From positions 1 to 31,779 of IMG/VR virus record IMGVR_UViG_3300050821_008324: a stretch of DNA of 31,779 nucleotides, one strand, 5' to 3'. Below the pieces are notes generated by a model. It saw nothing but the letters and a program-made list of their open reading frames with translations, did no database searches and had not been told where the DNA came from. The first letter of the stretch is position 1. Each line of letters opens with the position of its first letter. Position numbers and translations under genes: made by a program. This document shows, one piece after another, positions 6,676-13,606 of this stretch. The stretch comes from a virus.

Positions 6676-7268
6676 TGCTTGACGATATCTACAACGATGA
6701 GTTCTTCGACATGCATGTGCCGTGGAAAAGCGACTACGCCTATTTCGCGGACCTGCTGAGGAAACAATTCAGGTTCAAGACCGTGTTGGACTTGGGCTGT
6801 GGCAATGGCTATCTCATCAGCTATTTGCAAGGCATGGGCAAAACAGTTACGGGCGTTGATGGTGCATCGCGTTCGAATTATTACAGCCACATTCCAATCC
6901 GCATCGCTGACCTGACGCAAGATATCTATTTTGGGGACTTCGATCTCGTGCTGTGTCTCGAGGTCGCAGAGCATATTGACGCGTTTAGTGCTGACCAATT
7001 GGTCGAGAACATCACGCGTTCGGCAAACAGTCTTATCGTTTTCTCTGCAGCAACTGCAGGCTATGGCGGTTTACACCATGTCAACGAACAACCAAAGAAA
7101 TATTGGTTGGAGAAATTTGGGCAGTATGATTTCACTGAAGATCGCAAGGCATCCTTCCAGTTGCGATGGAACTTGCGGCAGTGTGAGCATACGTGGTGGT
7201 TCTCAAAGAACGTGATGGTGTTGACCAATGCAGCTAACGAACATGCCAAAGGGCGACGTAGAATTTGA
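6672..7268 (+). CDS. Class I SAM-dependent methyltransferase
   Basis: 198 residues with a complete Rossmann-type methyltransferase core: SAM-binding VLDLGCGNGYL (about 38-48), an acidic strand-2 end GVDG (61-64), and FDLVLCLEVAEHI (about 90-102), the Methyltransf_11/23-type post-III motif. A later GLHHVNEQPKKYW motif (about 133-145) is also seen in small-molecule and sugar methyltransferases of similar size. No DNA-methylase target motif (NPPY/DPPY) is present, so DNA methylation is unlikely. Other sugar-active genes in the window suggest a glycan or small-molecule substrate, which is inference. Starts ATGATG with ATGA overlap. Confidence 0.85.
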   Translation: MMLDDIYNDEFFDMHVPWKSDYAYFADLLRKQFRFKTVLDLGCGNGYLISYLQGMGKTVTGVDGASRSNYYSHIPIRIADLTQDIYFGDFDLVLCLEVAEHIDAFSADQLVENITRSANSLIVFSAATAGYGGLHHVNEQPKKYWLEKFGQYDFTEDRKASFQLRWNLRQCEHTWWFSKNVMVLTNAANEHAKGRRRI

Positions 7269-7473
7269 GCTCGATATTGACACCATTATCCTGAAGGGTA
7301 ATGGATCGCGTATGGGCCAGCTCCTACTCCTTGACAAGCTTTTCAAAGATCCAGAAGCGCTTCGTAGAACGGTCGGCCGCGCGTTAGTAAGCGCTATCAT
7401 GCAGGCCAAGTCTGCAGGCTACAGACAGTGCCAGGAAGACATTCGCGCAGTGTTGGGGTGGAGAAATGTCTGA
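7228..7473 (+). CDS. Hypothetical small protein
   Basis: 81 residues from ATG 7228, overlapping the methyltransferase by 41 bases; the alternative ATG at 7243 (MPKGDVEFELD) gives 76 residues and a shorter overlap. Neither has a clear ribosome-binding site. The body is helical with a DPEALRRTVGRALVSAI stretch near 41-57. No domain recognised. Confidence 0.5.
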   Translation: MQLTNMPKGDVEFELDIDTIILKGNGSRMGQLLLLDKLFKDPEALRRTVGRALVSAIMQAKSAGYRQCQEDIRAVLGWRNV

Positions 7474-7693
7474 CTTCCTGCAGCGACGAAATAAGATAAT
7501 TCGCATGATCAGAGACATGGAAGATATGTTGAAGATCATCCACGAGTTGGCGTTATTCGAGAAGGACGTCTACATGGCTGGAGAGAAAGCTGGCCGCGCA
7601 ATGGAGGCGCTTGGTACACTCCACGATGATTATTCCAGCAAGCCCGAGCGCACGGTAGGCATGACCCTAACCGAAGATGGCGATCTGATATGA
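7466..7693 (+). CDS. Hypothetical helical protein
   Basis: 75 residues with a good GGTGGAG site before ATG 7466 and an 8-base overlap with the upstream gene. The first 50 residues are an amphipathic helical region (RRNKIIRMIRDMEDMLKII). It begins MSDF, the same four residues and same 12 bases that open the proteins at 23274 and 25286, though the rest is different. Function unknown. Confidence 0.5.
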   Translation: MSDFLQRRNKIIRMIRDMEDMLKIIHELALFEKDVYMAGEKAGRAMEALGTLHDDYSSKPERTVGMTLTEDGDLI

Positions 7694-7929
7694 CTGAGAT
7701 CGTGCTCGCAATTTGCTTTGCCATTTGGACGATCGCGTTCGGGCACATCATCAAGCGGATCGTGTTCTGTGGCTCGTACTACATCGAGTTCGACATGCGC
7801 CGCTACCATTTGTATCGCAGGGGATTTCTTCAGGACTATTGGTATTGTGCGGCGGACGATGAAATCACGGCACGAAGAATGGTGCCACAGGCGAGATCCA
7901 ATCCTCCTAGAAAGATTTGGTTCGTATGA
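7690..7929 (+). CDS. Small membrane-anchored protein
   Basis: 79 residues. One N-terminal hydrophobic segment (about 4-28, possibly two short ones) is followed by a soluble basic/aromatic domain rich in Tyr, Arg and Trp. ATGA overlaps on both sides. Topology suggests a membrane anchor with a cytoplasmic or periplasmic tail. No family recognised. Confidence 0.5.
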   Translation: MTEIVLAICFAIWTIAFGHIIKRIVFCGSYYIEFDMRRYHLYRRGFLQDYWYCAADDEITARRMVPQARSNPPRKIWFV

Positions 7930-8117
7930 CAATCAAAGATTCGCCTATGAGCGTTGGTGGTTTTACGAATGTCACGATCCAGCGACAAGGGACTGTCGTT
8001 AGCGTGCACCTAGATTGCGGAGATGACTATAAAGCAATTGTGCTTTATGAGGACATGGGGGATCGCGTGAAGAGGCAGCGGATCACCATTACCCTCGGTC
8101 CGGAGTGCAAAGTATGA
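7926..8117 (+). CDS. Hypothetical small beta-rich protein
   Basis: 63 residues. ATG 7926 gives the typical ATGA overlap; a TTG nine bases earlier is the only longer alternative. Alternating hydrophobic residues (TVVSVHLDC, KAIVLYE, RITITLG) predict a small beta sheet. No known domain. Confidence 0.5.
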   Translation: MTIKDSPMSVGGFTNVTIQRQGTVVSVHLDCGDDYKAIVLYEDMGDRVKRQRITITLGPECKV

Positions 8118-8419
8118 CCAGCTTCAGAATAGGCCAAAAGGTTGTTTGCATTTACGAAGGTCCTTGGTATTTCACAGTGACAGGCCAGTCCGGCTATGTT
8201 CATTACGACCGCCCCTGCCCAATCTTCAAGGCCATCTACACCATATCGGGATTTGACATCTACGATGGCATTCTCTTGCGAGAGATTGATCACGAGATGA
8301 CTTACGCTGATGGAAGTCCATGCGGCTGGCGATACGATTGCTTTAGACCTGTCAACGAGCGCAAGACCGATATTTCAATTTTCACAAAGATGCTGACGCC
8401 TAAGAAAGTGCGCGCATGA
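8114..8419 (+). CDS. Small phage protein with SH3-like fold candidate
   Basis: 101 residues from ATG 8114 (ATGA overlap; a GTG at 8105 would add three residues). The start FRIGQKVVCIYEG, a central FKAIYTISGF and the C-terminal CFRPVNERKTDISIF are recurrent in small phage and prophage proteins of Alphaproteobacteria. The pattern suggests a small barrel of the 'intracellular growth/translation-like' SH3 type, but the biological role is not known. Confidence 0.6.
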   Translation: MTSFRIGQKVVCIYEGPWYFTVTGQSGYVHYDRPCPIFKAIYTISGFDIYDGILLREIDHEMTYADGSPCGWRYDCFRPVNERKTDISIFTKMLTPKKVRA

Positions 8420-8583
8420 GTGATTGGGCAGTCTCAGAGCTAGACGAGCAGGTGCACGTTTGGCCATTGGACGATACGTGTTCGCACGATCTCAGCCCCA
8501 TGTGCTGGTGTGAGCCTCAAGAAGATGAGGGCGTGTGGGTGCATAATTCGATGGATGGTCGTGAGCGACCCAAACCATCATGA
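8416..8583 (+). CDS. Small phage protein with CWC and VHNSMDGRE motifs
   Basis: 55 residues. It has an HVWPLDD opening, SPMCWCEP near 27-34 and VHNSMDGRE near 42-50. This combination recurs in small hypothetical proteins of alphaproteobacterial phages. Cys22, Cys30, Cys32 and nearby His residues could bind a metal. ATGA overlap with the previous gene; two hairpins follow its stop. Confidence 0.6.
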   Translation: MSDWAVSELDEQVHVWPLDDTCSHDLSPMCWCEPQEDEGVWVHNSMDGRERPKPS

Positions 8584-8601
8584 GCTTGGTAGGTGCATCA
8601 C

Positions 8602-8652
8602 GACCACGCCGGACGCGTGGTCTCCCTCAGCGTAGTGGGTCTCCGTTGAGGG
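8602..8652 (+). promoter_or_regulatory. Two back-to-back hairpins in a 118-base gap
   Basis: GACCACGC (8602-8609) pairs with GCGTGGTC (8615-8622) around a 5-base loop. Immediately after, CCCTCAGCG (8624-8632) pairs with CGTTGAGGG (8644-8652) with one G-U pair and an 11-base loop. No T-run follows, so this is not an ordinary terminator. It may be a processing site, a stability element or part of a small structured RNA. Confidence 0.45.
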
Positions 8653-8701
8653 TAGAGGTGGAGTTTTGCATCTCGTAAGTCTTCCCGGGGAGCCAAGACC
8701 A

Positions 8702-8875
8702 ATGAAACACCATGTTGAGCGCACGTCACCGAAGGGCCAAGACTTCATTGGTACCTGTCGACTATGTGGCAAACCCAACTTGAAGGCGTCTGCCGCGTTG
8801 GAAGATTGTGAAAATTTTCGAGGGCTGTCTGCAGAAGAAGCTCTGATCGAAGCCATCACTGGAGAAACGAAATGA
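8702..8875 (+). CDS. Small zinc-ribbon-like phage protein
   Basis: 57 residues from ATG 8702, preceded by a GGGGAG site at about 8694-8688; an in-frame TTG at 8666 would begin right at the hairpin region and is less likely. It contains TSPKGQDFIGTCRLCGK with C19xxC22 and a third Cys at 36, then an acidic helix AEEALIEAI. This type of one-knuckle protein is common in phages of Alphaproteobacteria. Function unknown. Confidence 0.6.
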   Translation: MKHHVERTSPKGQDFIGTCRLCGKPNLKASAALEDCENFRGLSAEEALIEAITGETK

Positions 8876-9051
8876 TTACCGATGATTTCGAGGACATCGC
8901 CAAGCGGTTGGCAGAGCTGAAGAAGGAGCCGTTGAGATCTGATCAATCGGCTACGATTGAATTACAGCAAGCCGACTACTTTGCTCAGATATCCAACAAT
9001 GCTCTGGTCGAAGCTATTGAAGCCCTCATGGTCATGGGAGAAACGCAATGA
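8872..9051 (+). CDS. Hypothetical small helical protein
   Basis: 59 residues, predicted all-helical, charged N-terminal half (DIAKRLAELKKEP) and an Ala/Met-rich C-terminal half. It is flanked by near-identical junctions, GGAGAAACGAAATGA before and GGAGAAACGCAATGA after, so ribosome binding sites and stop/start overlaps match. No domain recognised. Confidence 0.5.
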   Translation: MITDDFEDIAKRLAELKKEPLRSDQSATIELQQADYFAQISNNALVEAIEALMVMGETQ

Positions 9052-9608
9052 GCTTTAGTTATCCTACTGTCAGTTTGGGCAGCATGGAATACAACGTTTA
9101 TTCGGACGTGTCAGATGCGGCAGCGTATCTCGACGCGACAATCACCGAAGCTGGAACTGGTTGGCGTGCGGCTGATACAGATACGCAAGCCCGTGCACTT
9201 GTGTCGTCCACGCGTTGGCTTGATGCCGCACAATGGCTTGGTGCACAAACAGATACAACCAACGCATTGCAGTGGCCGAGGACCGGAGTCACGGATGTTG
9301 ATCCCAACACCCTCCCCACGCCACTGTCCTTGGCGTGTATTGAGTTAGCCGCGATGCTGATCGTAGACCCAGACCTTCGCGCTAACCTGGCAAATCCGAT
9401 CACAAAGGAGCAGAAAGCGGGTTCGGTCCTGCAGACGGTCTTCAGGCCTCATGACGTGCAGGTCCTGACCTTCTTCCCCGCCAACGTCATGTCGCTGGTT
9501 AGTCAATGGTTGCAGGGACCTCCAGTTGTTGGCGCATTGCCAAATGATGTCCACGAACGTTCAGAAATCAATCGTCGTCGCGACAACGACTTCATCCACG
9601 GAATCTAA
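9048..9608 (+). CDS. Head-tail connector, DnaT-like family
   Basis: 186 residues. The pattern YSDVSDAAAYL, then a helix with RALVSSTRWLDA, then ALQWPRTGV (about 76-84) and LACIELAA matches the DnaT-like ssDNA-binding/HK97 gp6-like adaptor family found in siphophage neck modules. Despite the database name, these proteins act as head-tail adaptors below the portal. The gene lies about 18 kb before the capsid gene, which is unusual for this class. ATGA overlap with the previous gene. Confidence 0.75.
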   Translation: MSFSYPTVSLGSMEYNVYSDVSDAAAYLDATITEAGTGWRAADTDTQARALVSSTRWLDAAQWLGAQTDTTNALQWPRTGVTDVDPNTLPTPLSLACIELAAMLIVDPDLRANLANPITKEQKAGSVLQTVFRPHDVQVLTFFPANVMSLVSQWLQGPPVVGALPNDVHERSEINRRRDNDFIHGI

Positions 9609-9611
9609 ACA

Positions 9612-10070
9612 ATGGTCAGGTTCTTTGTTCTCGTTGTTCTCGCCGTCATCGTCCTCACTGGCTTTGGTCGTTGCATTAGCTACGGCCATGACGCAGACCA
9701 TCCTGAGTTAGACGCGTGGTATAAGAGCCTTGCGCAACCAGACAATCCTGGCACCTCCTGTTGCGGCAAAGCTGATGCGTACTGGTGCGATGATCCACAC
9801 ACTAAGAAAGATCATTTGGGCAAAGTCACGAATTGGTGTACGATAACGGACGATCGACCTGACGCGCCTCTCAATGGAAGAATGCATATCGATGTGGGAA
9901 CGGAGATCAGGATCCCTGATGAGAAGGTCAAGTGGGGTCCAAACGACACTCAGCCCAGAACAGATTGGATGACGGGCCAGCCCGTTTCGCTCAATCCAAC
10001 AGGGCATGGTATTGTTTTCCTCAGCCGTGGCTTCTATGTCTACTGCTACGTTATGGGAGAGCTGACATGA
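9612..10070 (+). CDS. Secreted Cys-rich protein, alphaproteobacterial type
   Basis: 152 residues. The N-terminal hydrophobic segment (about 3-20, FFVLVVLAVIVLTGFG) is a signal peptide or anchor. The mature part has HPELDAWYKSL, TSCCGKADAYW, ITDDRPDAPL and NPTGHGIVFL, a set of motifs recurrent in exported hypothetical proteins of Alphaproteobacteria and their prophages. At least six cysteines suggest disulfides in the periplasm. Role unknown; it may be a host-derived cargo gene. Starts three bases after the connector gene. Confidence 0.7.
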   Translation: MVRFFVLVVLAVIVLTGFGRCISYGHDADHPELDAWYKSLAQPDNPGTSCCGKADAYWCDDPHTKKDHLGKVTNWCTITDDRPDAPLNGRMHIDVGTEIRIPDEKVKWGPNDTQPRTDWMTGQPVSLNPTGHGIVFLSRGFYVYCYVMGELT

Positions 10071-10252
10071 TGAACGCACTCATTGCCCTTGGCGGCTTCG
10101 TATGGTTTGCGCTTGGTGCACAGGCGTGGAGAGATGTGATGCGTGACGTTCCTCCACACCAGCGAGATGGGTTCGATTATTTGATGCTGGGCATATGCAT
10201 GATGGGTGGTCCGATCATCTACGCTATGTCCAAGATAGATTCGGACGCATGA
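10067..10252 (+). CDS. Small two-segment membrane protein
   Basis: 61 residues from ATGATG 10067 (ATGA overlap). Two hydrophobic segments (about 4-20 and 39-55) flank a charged loop (WRDVMRDVPPHQRDGFD), giving a hairpin topology of holin-like size. No lysis enzyme is nearby, so the label stays at membrane protein. Confidence 0.5.
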   Translation: MMNALIALGGFVWFALGAQAWRDVMRDVPPHQRDGFDYLMLGICMMGGPIIYAMSKIDSDA

Positions 10253-10473
10253 TTGTGCAACAACAACCACCGAAACGTCCACAATGTCAATGTGTTGCGC
10301 GACGTGATGCCCTGCAACGTGCGAAGGAAGCCGATGAACGCGGCGACAAAGAAGCTGCAGACAAGGAACGCGCGTTCGTTAAGCAATCAATGATTGAGGA
10401 CGCGAAGGCGCATGCTGCGTGGTTGGCTGAAATGAGAGACCATTATATGAATAAATTTAGACGTGGTGCATAG
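10249..10473 (+). CDS. Hypothetical charged helical protein
   Basis: 74 residues from ATG 10249 (ATGA overlap). After a Gln/Pro start and CQC (about 13-15) it is a long, highly charged helix (READERGDKEAADKERAF-like composition, about 22-65), consistent with a short coiled coil. It directly precedes the first lectin-like gene. Function unknown. Confidence 0.5.
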   Translation: MIVQQQPPKRPQCQCVARRDALQRAKEADERGDKEAADKERAFVKQSMIEDAKAHAAWLAEMRDHYMNKFRRGA

Positions 10474-11590
10474 AGATGGGTTTCTTGACATTAGCAGGTG
10501 GCGGCCCTGACATAGCGATATCTGATCATACCAAGGCGGTCATTTCTTTTTGGTTTCGTGTTCCACAGGAATCACTTGATGCAGCACAAGCGCAGTTCAT
10601 TAGTGCGGTGGGAGGGGTGTGCGCTAGCCTTTCGGGAGATTACGACACGAATTTGCCTGGCGTTGTTCCTTTGGTCATGTTTGGCGAGAACACAACCGCT
10701 GTGTCTGGCTTTGATGGTTTTAGTGCGCAACAGAGTCCCAGCTTCATCGGCATCCAATGCGGGAACACTGACGCCCTTGCTTGGGATTGCGCGACCATAA
10801 CCCCTCCGGCTTTGGCTGCACGCTTGCAGTTAAGTGATTTTTATACAGACGGAGCTACTGGAGGTAGCAACGATAATTATAATAGAGCCGACTACTTCAA
10901 TTTTGGGCTTACCAGCAGTTGGGTTTGTCAAACACTGCCCACAGGTCCTGAAACTGGACAACAGAGCATCCCCGTAACAGCTGGGCATTGGCACCACGTC
11001 TTGGTATCATATGACATAAGCAATTCACAAAGCGCTGGCGGGGATCCGCTAACATTCACAGCTGCTAACAAATTCTATTGGGCTTTCGATGATGTGAACT
11101 ACAACGGAAGATATTTGTATCCATCGTTGATACGTGCTTATGACGGGTCTTGGGAAGAGAACGACGTTTTTTCCAATCAATGCCTTTGCTTTCCTGGTAC
11201 AAGCGGCGACATTATCTTCAATCCAGATGGCAACACAACAACGGGAAATCCTATCCAGTCAAGCTCTCACGATTTCGGCATACCAGGCAGAACTGCAGAA
11301 TCTAGTTTCATTTACAAGGTAGAGATGGCAGAGTTTCAAATGTGGACGGGACAGTCTCTTGATACGAGCGATCTTTCCATGAGACGGCTGTTCGTGGACC
11401 CTAATGGATTCCCCGTTGATATGTCCGTTGCAAAGGGTGCATTTGGTACACCAGACATTGCATTGAGTGGTCAATCGAATTGGCAAGCTGGTATAAGCAC
11501 AGGCTTGGCGGGAAACTTCACGCCAACAGGTACGATTAATCCATTCACACCCGGTCCGAGCATAGGCGCATAGAGATGGGTTTCTTGACA
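10468..11590 (+). repeat. 23-base direct repeat at the starts of two paralogues
   Basis: The 23 bases at 10468-10490 recur without change at 11568-11590, exactly 1100 bp later. They span the stop of one gene, the start of the next and the codons for MGFLT. The conserved DNA shows that the first two lectin-like genes arose by tandem duplication and offers a site for unequal recombination. Confidence 0.8.
10476..11573 (+). CDS. Lectin-like (ConA/LamG) virion protein, paralogue 1
   Basis: 365 residues, beta-rich. The features of a concanavalin A-like/LamG jelly roll are present: AVISFWFRVP near 22-31, GHWHHVLVSYDIS (about 170-182), a strand with KFYWAFDDVNYNGRY, and VEMAEFQMWTG (about 282-292). 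The C-terminal part repeats in the next protein (RRLF, GTPDI, GQSNWQ, PTGTINPFTPGP). Such folds bind glycans or trimerise in tail and decoration proteins. No signal peptide, so it is likely a virion component. It is followed after two bases by a close paralogue and then by a glycosyltransferase gene. Confidence 0.7.
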   Translation: MGFLTLAGGGPDIAISDHTKAVISFWFRVPQESLDAAQAQFISAVGGVCASLSGDYDTNLPGVVPLVMFGENTTAVSGFDGFSAQQSPSFIGIQCGNTDALAWDCATITPPALAARLQLSDFYTDGATGGSNDNYNRADYFNFGLTSSWVCQTLPTGPETGQQSIPVTAGHWHHVLVSYDISNSQSAGGDPLTFTAANKFYWAFDDVNYNGRYLYPSLIRAYDGSWEENDVFSNQCLCFPGTSGDIIFNPDGNTTTGNPIQSSSHDFGIPGRTAESSFIYKVEMAEFQMWTGQSLDTSDLSMRRLFVDPNGFPVDMSVAKGAFGTPDIALSGQSNWQAGISTGLAGNFTPTGTINPFTPGPSIGA

Positions 11591-12652
11591 CTTCTAGGCG
11601 GCGGTCCTCATATCAGCATCCCTGACTTTTCTCAGGCGATCATATCACTATGGTTTCGCATTCCATCATCCACGATCGCGGCAGCGCAGGCTGATTGGGA
11701 CAATGTATTCAACAATGGAGGTGGCGACATTTGGACCGCTCTTACTCCGTTGTTGACGTTCGGCCCTACTGATATTTCAACGCACTATTCCTATGATAGT
11801 AATGCGATGACTTACAGCCCGCTCATTGAGTTTACAAATGGGCCAAGTATTTTGGGAGTTACCACCGATTTGGGTACTGGTGTGAGTTTTCTCTCTATGT
11901 GGTTGCAATACACGACGGGAGGACCAACAGTTCCAGTTAGACCGCAAAACGATCCTCCCGGCTCCACACAGATTTCTGAAAGTGATTACTTTTTTGTAGG
12001 AGCCGGCTCGCTTCAGGCGATTTCTGGCCCCAACAGCCCCACTCCGATTGCAATAACAGCTGAGCATTGGCATCATGTTCTCGTGTCTTTTGATCTTTCG
12101 AATGGATGCTCTTGCGGCTTTGCCGATCCGATCACATTTGATCAGGTGTGCAAGTTTTGGTTGGCCTTAGACGACGTGAATAAGGATGGCTTATATCTTG
12201 GTCCACTCAATCCTGCTTGCTGGGGATCATCAGGAGGGCCCAACGACATTGTATCTGGCTGGAGCACGCAAGGCCTATCTGGTAATCCAAACACTCAATC
12301 TAATGTTCCTACAGGTTTTGCCGCCGGTCCAATGCCGACAAACGGTCATAACGTTGGCGTTCCGTCTGACAGTTCCAACTCTACGCATGTGCAAAAGGTC
12401 GAGTTGGCTGAGTTTCAAATGTGGACTGGACAGACGTTAGATACAAGTGTCACTGTCAATCGTCGGCTGTTTCTTAACGCGGATGGCTCCCCTGTTAATC
12501 CTTTGTCCGCTTCCACCGTATTAGGTACTCCCGATATTTTGTTGACAGGTCAAAGCAATTGGCAGGTTGGTAGGAACACAGGCACAGCTGGGAACTTGAA
12601 TCCAACTGGTACGATTAATCCGTTTACGCCTGGCCCGCAAGTTGGTGCATAG
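11576..12652 (+). CDS. Lectin-like (ConA/LamG) virion protein, paralogue 2
   Basis: 358 residues. Its N-terminus (MGFLTLLGGGP) and C-terminal 80 or so residues align closely with paralogue 1, including EHWHHVLVSFDLS, LALDDVNKDG, LAEFQMWTGQTLDTS and PTGTINPFTPGP, while the middle (about 40-150) has diverged. Conserved ends with a variable core suggest selection on the exposed or ligand-binding part. Ends TAGAGG, which forms the binding site for the third copy. Confidence 0.7.
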   Translation: MGFLTLLGGGPHISIPDFSQAIISLWFRIPSSTIAAAQADWDNVFNNGGGDIWTALTPLLTFGPTDISTHYSYDSNAMTYSPLIEFTNGPSILGVTTDLGTGVSFLSMWLQYTTGGPTVPVRPQNDPPGSTQISESDYFFVGAGSLQAISGPNSPTPIAITAEHWHHVLVSFDLSNGCSCGFADPITFDQVCKFWLALDDVNKDGLYLGPLNPACWGSSGGPNDIVSGWSTQGLSGNPNTQSNVPTGFAAGPMPTNGHNVGVPSDSSNSTHVQKVELAEFQMWTGQTLDTSVTVNRRLFLNADGSPVNPLSASTVLGTPDILLTGQSNWQVGRNTGTAGNLNPTGTINPFTPGPQVGA

Positions 12653-12655
12653 AGG

Positions 12656-13606
12656 ATGGCCGTACTATATCAATCAGCATCAAGTCTGGCAAATGTTTCC
12701 GCTTTCACCATATCGATGTGGTGCATGCCCGTTGCTGAAGATTTTTCATTTTTTTGGCAGGCGGGTAGCGATGATATCTTTGGCCCACCATATCCAACGT
12801 GTTACATAGTTCGTCAGGATGGCATCTTAAGTGTGAATTTTACATCCGCTCCAGACATGGATTTGATGCCAGATCTATCCTCGACGGATGAAGTTGACGA
12901 TACTTATTTTGACGCGGTTTCTAATTGGGTGACGAACACTGACACGGGTTGGGAGGTTAGCTTAAACGCCATCTATACAAGCAACCCAATTAGTCCTGGC
13001 CACTGGTTCCAACTTTTGCTCGCCGTTAACTCAGTTCCAGCAAGCATTGGTATTGGTAGCACCCTGAAAACCTTTGTGAACGGATCGCAATTGATACCAG
13101 ACAGTGGTCCTACAGTGATCAGTTCATCAGAAATCATGCAAAGTTTGCTAGGTTCTTCAGCCGATGGGTTTGCCAGTGATTCTCAAGTTAACTGGGTTAG
13201 TCTTGGACCTGGAAGCATCACTCACAACGTGGATATCACGACTACGTTGAATACTGTCCCCGCCGTGCAAATGGATTTTTCAGGTAAGCCTTTTTCCTTT
13301 CCCATTGATCTTGCTCGTGTTGCATCTGATTATGGTTCGGGGCTGTCAAACTCGATTAGTCCGATCCGTTACGCTGATATCTATGTCTATCCCGAATACA
13401 TTGATCCGGCAACACACTTCACGACCTTTGTAAATGTGGCCGGCGGCCATGGTACGCCCCAAGATCCGAATGCTGTTGTGGCAGCTCTTGGAGATCCGTT
13501 CGCTTTATTTACGGGTGGTAAGACGGTCTTTTCGATCAATCGTGGCACTGGTGGACTGTTCTCAGCCACAGGTACAATCAACGATGTTCCCGGACCCTCC
13601 TACTAA
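12656..13606 (+). CDS. Lectin-like protein, diverged paralogue 3
   Basis: 316 residues, shorter and more diverged. The jelly-roll pattern is kept (AFTISMWCMPV near 15-25, SPGHWFQLLLAVN near 115-127, KTFVNGSQLIP) and the end shows ATGTINDVPGP, matching the PTGTIN...PGP ends of the other two. It keeps the same order of elements, so it is probably an older duplicate. GAGG lies just before its ATG, and its stop overlaps the next start (TAATG). Confidence 0.62.
   Translation: MAVLYQSASSLANVSAFTISMWCMPVAEDFSFFWQAGSDDIFGPPYPTCYIVRQDGILSVNFTSAPDMDLMPDLSSTDEVDDTYFDAVSNWVTNTDTGWEVSLNAIYTSNPISPGHWFQLLLAVNSVPASIGIGSTLKTFVNGSQLIPDSGPTVISSSEIMQSLLGSSADGFASDSQVNWVSLGPGSITHNVDITTTLNTVPAVQMDFSGKPFSFPIDLARVASDYGSGLSNSISPIRYADIYVYPEYIDPATHFTTFVNVAGGHGTPQDPNAVVAALGDPFALFTGGKTVFSINRGTGGLFSATGTINDVPGPSY

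Noticed and set aside
8584-8701. Possible tRNA in the structured gap
   Set aside because: No T-loop GTTCRA motif, no acceptor stem and no CCA; only two hairpins are present.
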